In this document: positions 8,610-16,758 of the stretch, piece by piece
Layout of the letters: the number at the start of each line of letters is the position of its first letter
Position numbering within the stretch: position 1 is the first letter of the stretch
Assembly: GCF_001314325.1 (NCBI RefSeq)
Contig: NZ_CP009431.1
Span: 62,001 to 126,000 of the forward strand
Origin: Sphingopyxis macrogoltabida
Lineage (GTDB): Bacteria; Pseudomonadota; Alphaproteobacteria; Sphingomonadales; Sphingomonadaceae
Direction: 5' to 3'
DNA length: 64,000 nucleotides
The notes under the pieces: model-generated
Told to the model about the DNA's origin: nothing
Databases searched by the model: none
What the model saw: only the letters and a program-made list of their open reading frames with translations
Program-made: the position numbers and the translations under genes

Positions 8610-9206
8610 ATGCCGGACGTGCTGGGCTATGCCCGCGTCTCCACCAGCGACCAGGACCTGGAGGTGCAGCGTCGCCGGTTGCGCGACGAAGCGGGCGCGA
8701 TCCGCGTGTTCGACGATGTGATCTCGGGCAAGAGCTTCGATCGGCCCGGCCTAAACGAGCTGATTGGCTTCTGCCGACCCGGCGATATCATCTGCGTCGT
8801 CCGGCTCGATCGCCTCGGCCGATCGCTCAAGGAGCTGCTGGAAACCGTCGACATGTTCAAGGCGCGCGGGCTCGCATTCCGTTCGCTGGAGGAACGGCTC
8901 GATACATCCTCGGCTGCAGGCGAGCTGGTGTTCCATGTGTTCGGTGCCATCGCGCATTTCGAGCGCCGGCTGATCGTCGAGCGCACCCGCGACGGCATCG
9001 CCGCGGCGCGCGCGCGGGGAAAAGTGCCTGGACGCCCTACGCTCGACGCCGACAAGCTGGCGTCGGCGCTCAAGCTGATCGAGGCCGGCGTGCGTCCGGC
9101 GCAGGCGGCGAAGCAGCTTGGGCTTGGCCGATCCACTCTCTACCGCGAACTCGCTGCACTCAAAACCGAGGCACCCACCACGCCCGCACTCAACGCCGCA
9201 GAATGA
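8610..9206 (+). CDS. tniR: Serine resolvase TniR
   Basis: The 198-residue product has the serine-recombinase catalytic start MPDVLGYARVSTSDQDLEVQ (catalytic Ser in RVST), the conserved VVRLDRLGRS motif, the FERRLIVERTRDGIAAAR long helix, and a C-terminal helix-turn-helix (QAAKQLGLGRSTLYRELA). This is the complete Tn3-resolvase layout. The ATG at 8610 was chosen because it begins the catalytic domain; a longer frame starts inside the res region. It lies inside the right end of the Tn402-like element. Confidence 0.88.
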   Translation: MPDVLGYARVSTSDQDLEVQRRRLRDEAGAIRVFDDVISGKSFDRPGLNELIGFCRPGDIICVVRLDRLGRSLKELLETVDMFKARGLAFRSLEERLDTSSAAGELVFHVFGAIAHFERRLIVERTRDGIAAARARGKVPGRPTLDADKLASALKLIEAGVRPAQAAKQLGLGRSTLYRELAALKTEAPTTPALNAAE

Positions 9207-9243
9207 GCCGTAACGTCGTGGCTGTCATCGTCTCTGACATATA

Positions 9244-9269
9244 GCTGACATCGACTTTGAAAACCGACA
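9244..9269 (-). repeat. Tn402-like right terminal inverted repeat
   Basis: The minus strand reads TGTCGGTTTTCAAAGTCGAT then GTCAGC, the inverted partner of the left end at 5428. A further TGTCA-type motif lies just inside it (about 9235). Confidence 0.75.
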
Positions 9270-9293
9270 CCCGGCGCGAAGCTGCTGCGCGAT

Positions 9294-9321
9294 TGTCGCA
9301 AATGTTGTAAGTTTTGCGACA
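9294..9321. promoter_or_regulatory. res-like inverted repeat upstream of second resolvase
   Basis: TGTCGCAAA at 9294-9302 and TTTGCGACA at 9313-9321 form a perfect 9-bp inverted repeat, the form of a serine-resolvase subsite. A half-related motif (TGTCGCGAA) follows at about 9356. They lie 70-100 bp before the resolvase gene at 9392 and 25 bp from the Tn402-like right end. Confidence 0.65.
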
Positions 9322-9391
9322 CGCGGGCAGGGGACGGTTTTTCCAACGCTGGCGGTGTCGCGAAAGTCTGTTGCTAAAGACAGACGTTTCG

Positions 9392-9970
9392 ATGCACATT
9401 CGCGACATGCTTGTTGGCTACGCGCGCGTCTCCACTGACGATCAGGATTTACGGCTGCAACGCGCCGCCTTGAAGGATGCCGGCTGCCGCCGCACCTATG
9501 AAGAGAAGGTGTCGGGCGCGAAGCCCAACCGGCCTGAGCTGGCCCGTATGATGGACCAGCTTCGTGACGGCGACGTTGTGGTGGTGACGCGCCTTGATCG
9601 GCTCGCCCGATCGACAAAGGATCTTCTCGATATAGCCGAGAAGCTGAACGACGCCGGCGCTGGCCTGCGCTCTCTGGCGGAGCCCTGGGCGGATACCACC
9701 TCGCCCGCTGGCCGTATGGTGCTGACGGTATTCGCCGGCATTGCCGAGTTTGAACGCGAACTAATCCACCAACGCACTAGCAGCGGGCGCGTTGCGGCGC
9801 AGGCTCGGGGAGTCCGCTTCGGTCGTCCCCCAAAGCTGACGCCGGACCAGATCGCGCTAGGCGAGCGCCTGGTTGGTGAGGGCACGTCCGTGCGCGAAGC
9901 CGCCAAGCTGCTCAAGTGCCATCATTCAACGCTCTATCGCGCCCTTCCCCCCGGCATGGCCGATGCCTGA
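9392..9970 (+). CDS. Serine resolvase/invertase (Tn3-type TnpR)
   Basis: The 192-residue product contains MLVGYARVSTDDQDLRLQ, VVVVTRLDRLARSTKDLLD, the E-helix region FERELIHQRTSSGRVAA and a C-terminal helix-turn-helix (REAAKLLKCHHSTLYRAL). It is a full-length serine resolvase, clearly distinct from TniR upstream. A res-like repeat precedes it. It may have belonged to a Tn3-family element other than the one whose tnpR is broken at 5212-5427. Start 9392 (MHIRDMLVG) is preferred; ATG 9407 is possible. Confidence 0.88.
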   Translation: MHIRDMLVGYARVSTDDQDLRLQRAALKDAGCRRTYEEKVSGAKPNRPELARMMDQLRDGDVVVVTRLDRLARSTKDLLDIAEKLNDAGAGLRSLAEPWADTTSPAGRMVLTVFAGIAEFERELIHQRTSSGRVAAQARGVRFGRPPKLTPDQIALGERLVGEGTSVREAAKLLKCHHSTLYRALPPGMADA

Positions 9971-10454
9971 CCCTGACGAGGTGCCGCGCGAGGACGCCGG
10001 GCAGCAGAGCCTTGAGGGCGGATGCCTCTGCGGCTCGATGCGCTACGTTCTCACGGCTCCGCCACGCGTTCACTACTGCCATTGCTCGATGTGCCGACAA
10101 TCGACCGGAAGCGCCTTCGCGGTCCTCGCATGGGTGCGATGGGACGATGTTGGCTGGCATGGTGAGACGCAGAAAACTTACCGATCATCACCGATCGCGC
10201 GCCGGTCCTTCTGCGGGGAATGCGGCTCGCCGCTGACCCTTCATTATGAAGATGACAGTGGGGTCGAGCCGGGGAAGGTGGCGTTCCATGTTGGCACGCT
10301 CGATCACCCTGAGCTTGTCGCACCTGGCTACCACTATGGGGCTGAAAGCCGCCTCCCTTGGCCGAATGCGGCGCTGGGCTTCCCGAACGGCAAACAGAGG
10401 AATCTTGGGAGGCGTAAGGGCCGCTCGCGCCCGTCAGCGCTGGCTACACTTTAG
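9963..10454 (+). CDS. GFA (glutathione-dependent formaldehyde-activating) family protein
   Basis: The 163-residue product carries the zinc-binding cysteines of the GFA/CENP-V fold: GGCLCGSMRYVL near residue 18, HCSMCRQSTGS near residue 42, and FCGECGSPLTLHY near residue 83. Members bind zinc in a Mss4-like fold. The name comes from one glutathione-formaldehyde enzyme, and most members have no known substrate. It overlaps the end of the resolvase gene by 8 bp, suggesting co-transcription. The last ~20 residues are basic and atypical, so the C terminus may have been altered. Confidence 0.85.
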   Translation: MPDPDEVPREDAGQQSLEGGCLCGSMRYVLTAPPRVHYCHCSMCRQSTGSAFAVLAWVRWDDVGWHGETQKTYRSSPIARRSFCGECGSPLTLHYEDDSGVEPGKVAFHVGTLDHPELVAPGYHYGAESRLPWPNAALGFPNGKQRNLGRRKGRSRPSALATL

Positions 10455-10557
10455 ATCGATCCCGCCCATAGCGAGCTGGGAAGGGAAGCCGCCCAGCGCC
10501 GCCACTTCTTCGTCCACACACCGCTGCCTTTCCACCTAGGCGTCACCTAGGGCGACA

Positions 10558-11868
10558 TCAGCGGCTGCGGCCCTTGTCCTTACTCGGGGAGGGCGATTGC
10601 TGCTGTGCTGCGCCACGGCCCCGTAACTCCGGCGCATTGGCGTTGAGCGGTTCGCCGGATCGGATGACCGCCGCGACGGCCTTGCGCGTCGACTCCCCCG
10701 TAGCCTCAATCGCGCGCGCGCTTTCGCCGCGGCCTCGAGCTGCCTGCACGGCGGCGTCAACGATGGCCTGGGCTGGCGCAAGGCGCGGATCGGCCGCGTT
10801 CTTCTCGGCCGCGTTCTTCAGGAACGCATCCGCTAGTCGCTCGTGCATGGGAGAATGACCAGGCGGGAAGATCGGGCGTTCAAGAGCCCTGATAGCCCGT
10901 TGGAGCTGCGCGCCCTGCTGCATGTTGATCTGCACCGCCAGCGCCGCGCCGATCTCGCGCACGCGCTCAAGCGGCGTCTGCTTCGGCGTTATGACGGCCT
11001 CAACCTCGCGCGATCCGAGATAATTCAGCAAATGCGACTGATAGACCGGCCCCTTCGCGTGCCGAACATAGGCCAGCTCGCCCCGGGCCTTGACGATTCC
11101 CTCGGTAGAAGCGCCGGCCTTCATCAACTTGCTTAGCCTGTCGGCCGCCTCCGCGCGCGCGACGGGCAAATGCTTTTCCAGCTCTTCGCGAACCTTGTTC
11201 AATGTCATTCGGTAGCGCTGCCCTGCAGGGGGATCGCGCGAAGGAAGAAAAGCGAGTCCGCCCGGGCCGGTGCGCGCCTCGGGTCCTAGATCTCGCTTGA
11301 CCGACGCCGCCGAAAGCGCGGCGCTAAGCGCGCGATGGTCGCCCGTTGTGAAACCGTGACGCGATCCGTCCATCCATGCGCGTTCATCTATGCTGGCGAT
11401 GCGGATCGGGTGGCCGGCCTCGCGAGCGATCTGCGCCGCGTGCAAGCGCATGGTTCGGCCGTTGCCTTCGCGGAAAGGGTGAACGGCATTCAGCTCGTTC
11501 ATATGGTGGCCCAAGTGATCGAAAAACTCTTCCCGTTTCAAGCCGCGAAAGTTGTTCTTTTCGCCAAGCTCTTTGAACATGGCGTTGAGTCCATTGGCGA
11601 TATAGGGGGCGTGCGCAAATAGACTGCCCTGTTTGCCGATGTTGACGGTCCGGTCCTGGCCCGCCCATTCGTACAAGTCTTGGAACAGGTGCTTGTGAAG
11701 GACGCGATAGCCATCGGGGGTGAGCGGGAAGTCCATGCGCGCGGCTTCGTTGCCGCGCGCACGGATTATCAGCCGCTCGCGTCGATCCAGTTCCTTGCCA
11801 TCGGTGATCCCTAGTCGATTCCGGAGGACGTCGGTTCCAGGGTAGGCGTAAGGATCAGTGCCGGCCAC
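10558..11868 (-). CDS. Fic-domain AMP-transferase toxin
   Basis: The 436-residue product has an N-terminal Fic domain with the complete active-site motif HPFREGNGR (residues 130-138), where His is the catalytic base and the glycine-rich turn binds the ATP phosphates. Upstream is the flap-like region (TVNIGKQGSLFAHAPYI). Fic enzymes transfer AMP to Ser/Thr/Tyr of target proteins. Residues from about 200 onward are helical, Ala/Arg rich and of unknown role, reminiscent of the longer Bep/VbhT-like proteins. It starts with GTG three bases after the stop of a small antitoxin-like gene, the arrangement of class I Fic toxin-antitoxin modules. Confidence 0.85.
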   Translation of the reverse strand: MAGTDPYAYPGTDVLRNRLGITDGKELDRRERLIIRARGNEAARMDFPLTPDGYRVLHKHLFQDLYEWAGQDRTVNIGKQGSLFAHAPYIANGLNAMFKELGEKNNFRGLKREEFFDHLGHHMNELNAVHPFREGNGRTMRLHAAQIAREAGHPIRIASIDERAWMDGSRHGFTTGDHRALSAALSAASVKRDLGPEARTGPGGLAFLPSRDPPAGQRYRMTLNKVREELEKHLPVARAEAADRLSKLMKAGASTEGIVKARGELAYVRHAKGPVYQSHLLNYLGSREVEAVITPKQTPLERVREIGAALAVQINMQQGAQLQRAIRALERPIFPPGHSPMHERLADAFLKNAAEKNAADPRLAPAQAIVDAAVQAARGRGESARAIEATGESTRKAVAAVIRSGEPLNANAPELRGRGAAQQQSPSPSKDKGRSR

Positions 11869-11871
11869 CGT

Positions 11872-12129
11872 TTAGGCGGCTAGCTGGCCGGCTCCCGACT
11901 GGAGCAGGTCGACGATGATCTTGGTGGCGAGCGTCGGGGGAACGCCCTCGTCCATCATCATCGCGAAAAGCTCGTCCTCGTTGGACTCGGGCGTCATGCC
12001 TTCGATAGTCAGATTGGCACGGGAATCGCGGTCGTCCTCACGCCATTGCGCGATTTCCTCGGGGGTGCCCCGAACAAAATCCATCGCCCTGATCTGCGCC
12101 CGAAGCGCCTCGATATCGACCTTTGCCAT
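11872..12129 (-). CDS. VbhA-like antitoxin of the Fic toxin
   Basis: The 85-residue acidic protein begins MAKVDIEALRAQ (start 12129, preceded by AGGGGAC). A segment reading NLTIEGMTPE is a near match to the class I Fic-inhibitory motif [ST]xxxE[GN], with the Glu positioned to block ATP binding; the first position is Asn instead of Ser/Thr. A helix with FAMMMDEGVPP follows. Its position immediately before the Fic gene supports the antitoxin role. That it neutralises this particular Fic protein is inferred. Confidence 0.75.
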   Translation of the reverse strand: MAKVDIEALRAQIRAMDFVRGTPEEIAQWREDDRDSRANLTIEGMTPESNEDELFAMMMDEGVPPTLATKIIVDLLQSGAGQLAA

Positions 12130-12260
12130 CTCGCGTCCCCTTTGATGCAACCATAACGGACCTATGGCGAATTAACAACAAATCGCTTGTCTCAATCCTG
12201 AACCGTGCTGCCCCGATCCGCGCATTATGACGACGCGGACCGGCGGGGGGCGGAGGGCCT

Positions 12261-12659
12261 TTAATATTCGCTCGCAAGCATGATGGTCATAACGCGCGTG
12301 GTCTTCGCATCGTCCCACGGTGCCTCGCTGCCAAACTCCAATGCATTGTCGTAATAGTCGATTTTCCAGAACACGGTTTCGGAAATCTCCTTGTCGTCCT
12401 GCGGGCGATGCTGGGTCCATTCCCCCGACACCAAGCGATAGACAGCCCCAAAGTCCTGCTCGCCGTGAGGGTCGTTCTCTCCGGTGAAGTTGGCGAACGC
12501 GATGATCTGCGAAAGTGCGCCGATTCTGTCGGCATCCGACAAAGACTGAAATCCGATGGTGATATTGGCGCGACATGCAGCGCCGGGGTTGCTCCGCGCC
12601 ATCGCGTTGAGCTTACGGATCGCTTCTACCCGGTCGGCCTCGTTCGTGTCGTTGGTCAT
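12261..12659 (-). CDS. DUF3768 family protein
   Basis: The 132-residue product matches the DUF3768 pattern: NITIGFQSLSDADRIGALSQ, then FANFTGENDPHGEQDFG, then FWKIDYYD and a C-terminal TRVMTIMLASEY. It is a small soluble protein found on alphaproteobacterial plasmids and islands; no biochemical function is known to me. A strong ribosome site (AGGAGGT) precedes the ATG at 12659. A long leader with a hairpin shared with another gene lies upstream. Confidence 0.8.
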   Translation of the reverse strand: MTNDTNEADRVEAIRKLNAMARSNPGAACRANITIGFQSLSDADRIGALSQIIAFANFTGENDPHGEQDFGAVYRLVSGEWTQHRPQDDKEISETVFWKIDYYDNALEFGSEAPWDDAKTTRVMTIMLASEY

Positions 12660-13014
12660 TTTGGCTACCTCCTAGTGGCATGGGCCGCGTGGCTACGGCC
12701 TGCGGCTCTGCCGTTCCGGCGAGGAACGGGATGGGGAGGGAGGGCGAGAATCTACCGCTGGCGCGGGCGCGCTGCCTAGACCGGTCGGCGCACTCGGGCG
12801 CCGGGCTTACCGGCCTTGGCAGATTACACGGGCGGTCGATTGTCGTTCGGGAACGAAAGGGCAGGAGCCCTTGGTGTTCCCCTCGATCGGCGCGCTGCGC
12901 GCGCGGTGCGACGGTCGGCAAAGGATCTCACGCGAGGCGCGGCCGCCTCGCTACGCCTGCTGTCGCTCCATCTGTAACTGCAGAAAAGAGGGCAGGGGCG
13001 CGCCCCTGCCGACA
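12660..13014 (-). promoter_or_regulatory. Leader region of the DUF3768 gene, no convincing gene
   Basis: This 355-bp gap holds no ORF I can support. Its arrangement is similar to the gap before the gene at 16372-16563: a CGGCGAGGA(A/G)CGGGATGGGG block (about 12718 and 16622), a GC-rich stretch and then a hairpin (12849-12881 and 16759-16791). It probably carries the promoter and a structured 5' leader for the minus-strand gene. Confidence 0.5.
12849..12881 (-). repeat. 33-nt leader hairpin, copy 1
   Basis: The outer stem GGGAAC/GTTCCC and the inner stem AAGGGC/GCCCTT enclose a four-base loop. The 33-nt sequence differs at one loop base from 16759-16791. It lies about 190 bp upstream of the DUF3768 start on the same strand as the leader. 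Confidence 0.65.
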
Positions 13015-13179
13015 TCAGCCGGGGTTCTGTCGATCGGCAAGCGCCTTCTCGATCAGCTCGACGATTTGCGGTTGGTGGAACAGCTCGCCCCGCTTGTTGA
13101 CGCCAAGGCCGGGGCCGTCCAGCACGTCGCGGGTGCGGGCCTGCACGATCTGGTCCAGCTCGGCGGAAATGGCGTCCAT
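13015..13179 (-). CDS. Small hypothetical protein (54 residues)
   Basis: A minus-strand frame from the ATG at 13179 to the TGA at 13015 encodes MDAISAELDQIVQARTRDVL followed by a glycine-rich turn, then NKRGELFHQPQIVELIEKAL. The composition is that of a compact helical soluble protein, and codon use is typical of the region. I do not recognise a family. No strong ribosome site is visible, so the call is moderate. Confidence 0.45.
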   Translation of the reverse strand: MDAISAELDQIVQARTRDVLDGPGLGVNKRGELFHQPQIVELIEKALADRQNPG

Positions 13180-13376
13180 ACCTGAGCCCGTCGCGCTGTG
13201 AACGTGGCGGGCTCAAACCGTTTCAGGCGGCAAAGATTGGGGGCGGGAGCCCTGTGATGACTCCCAACCCGCTAGGTCAGTTTACGCTCCCAGCTTCACA
13301 ATGCGCCCGCCGCGAAACTCACCTTGCCTTTTGACCATTTGAGCCATACATAAAGCTCATATGGACGAAGGAAAAA

Positions 13377-13811
13377 ATGATGAACGTGGCTGCATCCAGC
13401 TTCGCTGACTCGCTCGGGCTCAAGGTTGCCCAGCGCTCGCCACTTGCGATGGCCAATAGCATCAAGGCTGGCCTCCCGCTTTCCTCGCTCGAGCGCTTGT
13501 CGAAAGCTATCGCCCCTGACGACGCCAGCTTCCCCTACCGCTTCGTGCCGCGCGCGACGCTGACGCGGCGCAAGAGCGCCCGCGAGCCGAAGCTCACCAT
13601 CGACGAGGGCAACCGCGTCGCAGCCGTCGCCAAGGTCTGGGAGTTCGCGATGGATATCTATCGCGACGAAGAGAAGGCGCGCGAGTTCCTCTATCGCCGG
13701 CACCCGATGCTTGAGAACCAAAGGCCGATCGACGTCGCCACTGATACCGGAGTCGGCGCCGACCTTGTCATCAATCTCCTAGGCCGCGCTGCCTACGGCG
13801 GAGCCGCGTGA
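13377..13811 (+). CDS. Xre/MbcA/ParS-type antitoxin (DUF2384)
   Basis: The 144-residue product has an N-terminal helical region (SLGLKVAQRSPLAMANSIKA), an Xre-like middle (SLERLSKAIAPDD), and a C-terminal toxin-binding domain reading NRVAAVAKVWEFAMDIYRDE and then YRRHPMLENQRPIDVA. This fits the MbcA/ParS/Xre antitoxin family paired with RES toxins. The next gene is a RES toxin whose GTG overlaps this stop by 4 bp. The antitoxin would neutralise the toxin and usually autoregulates the operon. Confidence 0.88.
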   Translation: MMNVAASSFADSLGLKVAQRSPLAMANSIKAGLPLSSLERLSKAIAPDDASFPYRFVPRATLTRRKSAREPKLTIDEGNRVAAVAKVWEFAMDIYRDEEKAREFLYRRHPMLENQRPIDVATDTGVGADLVINLLGRAAYGGAA

Positions 13812-14293
13812 GGCCGGGAATCGTCGATCGGGTTCTCTACAGCTACCGGATCGGTGATCCCGCAGGAAAGCACCCGATCTACGACGACGAAGGTGCCCGC
13901 CTGTTCCCGGGGCGCTGGAACACAACCAACAGTCCGATGCTCTACTCGTCTGAGCATTATGCGACGGCGCTCCTCGAGAAGCTCGCGCACTTTAACGGTG
14001 TGCTCCCCGATAATCAGCACTATATCCGCATCACCATCCCGCCTGGGGTCAGCTACGAGGAGTTCCAGCCAACTGCGCATCCAGGCTGGGACGGCATCGA
14101 TGATTCGATCTCGAAAACGTTCGGCGCCAAATGGTACGTAGAGTGCCGCTCTTGCCTACTCATCGTGCCGTCCATCCCAGGCGGCCGCATCGAGCGTAAC
14201 TTTCTGATCAACCTGCGTCACACCGACGCCGGCAAGATCACCCATGACATGGCCAGCCCGGTGCCTTGGGACACACGTCTGTTCCAACTCTAG
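13808..14293 (+). CDS. RES-domain toxin (NAD+-depleting)
   Basis: The 161-residue product has the RES-fold residues in order: an early Arg in LYSYRIGDP, GARLFPGRWN (the GxRxNxxG-like motif), MLYSSEHYATALLE with the conserved Glu, and a late Asn in ERNFLINLRHTDA. RES toxins such as ParT and MbcT degrade or modify NAD+. It starts with GTG overlapping the antitoxin stop, so the pair is translationally coupled. Length is normal and no key residue appears lost. It probably acts as a plasmid-addiction module. Confidence 0.88.
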   Translation: MRPGIVDRVLYSYRIGDPAGKHPIYDDEGARLFPGRWNTTNSPMLYSSEHYATALLEKLAHFNGVLPDNQHYIRITIPPGVSYEEFQPTAHPGWDGIDDSISKTFGAKWYVECRSCLLIVPSIPGGRIERNFLINLRHTDAGKITHDMASPVPWDTRLFQL

Positions 14294-14469
14294 GATGGTG
14301 GGTGGAACGGGGTTTCTCGCGCTGGATCTTCTTTGAAGTCGACTCTGCGCCGCTCGACCTTGGGCGAGCGGTGCGCGCGGGCTCGAAGGGGCCGCGGGCG
14401 CGACGGTCATGCGTAGCGTGGGCGTCGCGCCCGCGACGGGGGCGGACCTGGGCGCGGCGGTGAACGAAA

Positions 14470-14495
14470 GGGGGTCCGATTATCACCGGACCCCC
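14470..14495 (-). terminator. Rho-independent-type terminator after parB
   Basis: GGGGGTCCG (14470-14478) and CGGACCCCC (14487-14495) form a perfect 9-bp stem with an 8-base loop. On the minus strand it is followed by TTTCGTTC. It begins 10 bp beyond the stop of the minus-strand parB-like gene. Confidence 0.7.
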
Positions 14496-14504
14496 GATCA
14501 CTGG

Positions 14505-16325
14505 TCACGCCATTTCGGCGTCTTCCTCGATGTCCTCCGCGTCGGCCTCGTCCAGCTCGGGGAGGTCGGCCTGATCAAACGCGCCGACGATCATCGGTGC
14601 CGGAAGCCATTTCGCCGGGAGCCGTTCGGACACGTTGACGGCTAGATCGGCCTTCTTCTTGATCGTCGCGCAATTGCTGGCGCTGGCATCGCCAACCTGT
14701 TCGCGGAGAAGAGTGATAAGGGCAGGGCGCTTCATCCGGTCAAAGACCGCAATGGGAGCGGTCCAGCGCGAGGAAACGTCCACTTCTGCGGCCTTCGCGA
14801 TCTGCTCGAAATGGCGATGCCGTTCGCCGGGGGAACCGCCCGCAAAAACGGTGCCGTCCACCATCGTCGCCACCAAACCGGCTAGCAGCGCCATCTTGTC
14901 GTCGCCGTCCATGCTGCGGATCGCGTCAAAGCGGCCCTCGATGGGAAGCGATGCGAAGCGGGTCGCCATTGTTTCCTCAACGGGCCGAACATCGCTGGTC
15001 GCCATAAGCTCGTCGGGAACGTCCGTGGGGACGGCCTTCGCCTGAACCTCAAGCGCCATCTGGTAGCTGCGGCCCCCATGCAACAACTGCCCCGCAAGGC
15101 TGTCTAGCAGCACGTCCAGCGCCAGCGCCGGGTTGCTGGCGACGCCCTCCTGCACGATCTGCGTCTTGATGCGGGTGAGGTCCGCAAAGAGACTGTTGCC
15201 ATAGAGCGGGGCGGGGCCGTCGATGCCCGATCCCTTCGCCCTCGGCTCGGCCTTCGCCCGATAGACGCGCTGCCCTAGCGAGCCGTCGCGCGAAACCCAC
15301 AGCGCCACGCCGCCGATAGCCTTCTGCTCGGGAGTGTAGATGCGCAGCGCTTCGGTGATCGCGTCGCGTTCGTCGCTAAGCGGCTCGATGCGCTCGCTGT
15401 CCTCGCCCTCGGCCTCGGCAATCGCCTCAATCTCGGTGTCGATTTCCGCCATGCGGGCGGCTTCTGCCTTAGTCGGCTCGCGCTGGCTCTGGTAGAGATA
15501 GCCCTTGGTGTAGAGGTCGTAAGGCTGATCTAGAGTGGCGCTCACCTCGAACCAACCGGCTGCGCGATACTCGTCCGCCAGCGCGTCTAGCTTCTCTTCC
15601 GCCAACTCTTGCACAATTTCGGGCTGATCGGCAAAGCCCTCGTCCCCCTGCGAAAACAGGTCAACGGTGATCGTGCCGTCCTTCGCCTCATAGGCTTCGC
15701 GCCCGACGAACAGGAACGCGCCGCTCTCGGTTGTCACCTTCTCCGTGGTCAGCATCCGCCGGATTGTGTGGGCGTGGCCGTTCGACGCCTTGAACACCTT
15801 TAGCTGCTGTTCCTGATCGCCGGTGAGGGTGAGGGCCTTCGCCGCCTCAAGGGTCAACTGATCCTTGGCGAGAATGTCCATCAGGGCAGGATTGAGCGCG
15901 GAAAGGCGAAGCATCTTATAGACGAAGCTGACCGCCTGCCCGAAGCGCGTCGCGATCTCGTCCACGTCCATGCCGGTATCGCGAAGCGCGGCAAAAGCCC
16001 GGATGCTGTCGGCGGGGTGCATGTCCTCGCGCTGGAAGTTCTCGGCAAGCGAAAGCTCGATAGCTTCGTCCTTGGTCCGAACCTCGACGGGGAAACTATC
16101 GCTATTCTTGATCGTCTTGCGCTTCGCCAGTTCCTTTAGGCCGCGATAGCGACGGCCACCGGCGAATACCCAAAACAGGCCGTCCTCCTCGTAAGCGACA
16201 AGGTTCTGCAACAGGCCATGTGCGGCAATGTCGTCGGCTATAGATTCGATGGCTGCTGGCTTCACCCGGCGCTGATTGAGCGGGGAGAGACGAAGCTGCG
16301 ACAGTTTTGCGGTGATCATAGCCAT
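14505..16325 (-). CDS. ParB/RepB/Spo0J-family protein (orphan, no ParA beside it)
   Basis: The 606-residue product begins with a ParB N-terminal domain: LSPLNQRRVKPAAIESIADD, the CTP-binding-type motif FAGGRRYRGLKEL (about residues 54-66), and LAENFQREDMHPAD (about 93-106). A helix-turn-helix follows (IATRFGQAVSFVYKMLRLSA). The C-terminal 400 residues are acidic and helical, much longer than a canonical ParB. No parA gene is adjacent, so it may be a KorB-like regulator or plasmid-copy protein rather than a segregation protein. An AGGAG ribosome site precedes the ATG at 16325, and a terminator follows the stop. Confidence 0.85.
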   Translation of the reverse strand: MAMITAKLSQLRLSPLNQRRVKPAAIESIADDIAAHGLLQNLVAYEEDGLFWVFAGGRRYRGLKELAKRKTIKNSDSFPVEVRTKDEAIELSLAENFQREDMHPADSIRAFAALRDTGMDVDEIATRFGQAVSFVYKMLRLSALNPALMDILAKDQLTLEAAKALTLTGDQEQQLKVFKASNGHAHTIRRMLTTEKVTTESGAFLFVGREAYEAKDGTITVDLFSQGDEGFADQPEIVQELAEEKLDALADEYRAAGWFEVSATLDQPYDLYTKGYLYQSQREPTKAEAARMAEIDTEIEAIAEAEGEDSERIEPLSDERDAITEALRIYTPEQKAIGGVALWVSRDGSLGQRVYRAKAEPRAKGSGIDGPAPLYGNSLFADLTRIKTQIVQEGVASNPALALDVLLDSLAGQLLHGGRSYQMALEVQAKAVPTDVPDELMATSDVRPVEETMATRFASLPIEGRFDAIRSMDGDDKMALLAGLVATMVDGTVFAGGSPGERHRHFEQIAKAAEVDVSSRWTAPIAVFDRMKRPALITLLREQVGDASASNCATIKKKADLAVNVSERLPAKWLPAPMIVGAFDQADLPELDEADAEDIEEDAEMA

Positions 16326-16371
16326 TGGAAATCTCCTGAATATACGTGGTTGTCTGGGGGATCGGGGAGGG

Positions 16372-16563
16372 TCAGCCCTCCAACGCCGCCAGTTCGTCGA
16401 ACTCGGCCGATGCGCGCGATGCGCCGTCGCCTGCGTAGGTGGTGCCGCTGCGCGGATAGAAGAAAACCCGCTCGCCCTTCTCGAAGGGGATGCCGTCGGC
16501 GCTCGTCCCGCTAGTCTTGGCGCGGGTCCAGTAGGGATCGCCCTTGTATCGCGTGTAAGCCAT
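16372..16563 (-). CDS. Small hypothetical protein (63 residues)
   Basis: The protein starts MAYTRYKGDPYWTRAKTSGT and continues with a short beta-rich stretch (GERVFFYPRSGTTY) and an acidic tail. The start at 16563 follows an AAGGAAAGGAAGG purine-rich site; a 15-codon upstream extension is less likely. It resembles short plasmid-encoded proteins of unknown function and sits directly upstream of the parB-like gene, probably in one transcript. I do not know its role. Confidence 0.65.
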   Translation of the reverse strand: MAYTRYKGDPYWTRAKTSGTSADGIPFEKGERVFFYPRSGTTYAGDGASRASAEFDELAALEG

Positions 16564-16758
16564 TGTCCTTCCTTTCCTTTCGAGGCTGAAAGCCGCTTGC
16601 TGCGGCAATCGGCTTCTGCCTCTCCGGCGAGGAGCGGGATGGGGAGGGAGGAGGAAAATCGATGGCCTGGTGCGGGCAGGCCGCCCTAGCGCGGCCGACG
16701 CCGATAAGGCGTCGGGTGCCGCGCTTGGCGGACCACACGGGGCCGTCTATTTTCCTTC

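Larger units (their letters stand above)
5428..9269. mobile_element. Tn402/Tn5053-like transposon (tniA-tniB-tniQ'-res-tniR)
   Basis: The left end begins TGTCAGTTTTCGAAGCCAAT at 5428. The right end, read inward on the minus strand from 9269, begins TGTCGGTTTTCAAAGTCGAT, matching at 22 of 26 positions including the terminal TGTC. TGTCA-type ends and the tniA-tniB-tniQ-res-tniR order define this family, which transposes by a Tn7-like DDE/ATPase mechanism and then resolves cointegrates. No 5-bp target duplication is visible (GCAGC on the left, CCCGG on the right). It sits between a tnpR fragment and a res-like site, fitting the family's preference for res regions of other elements. No cargo genes are present. 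Confidence 0.8.

Noticed and set aside
10535..10552. Repeated CCTAGG motif resembling an attachment core
   Set aside because: Only two 6-bp palindromes 5 bp apart, with no integrase gene or matching copy elsewhere.
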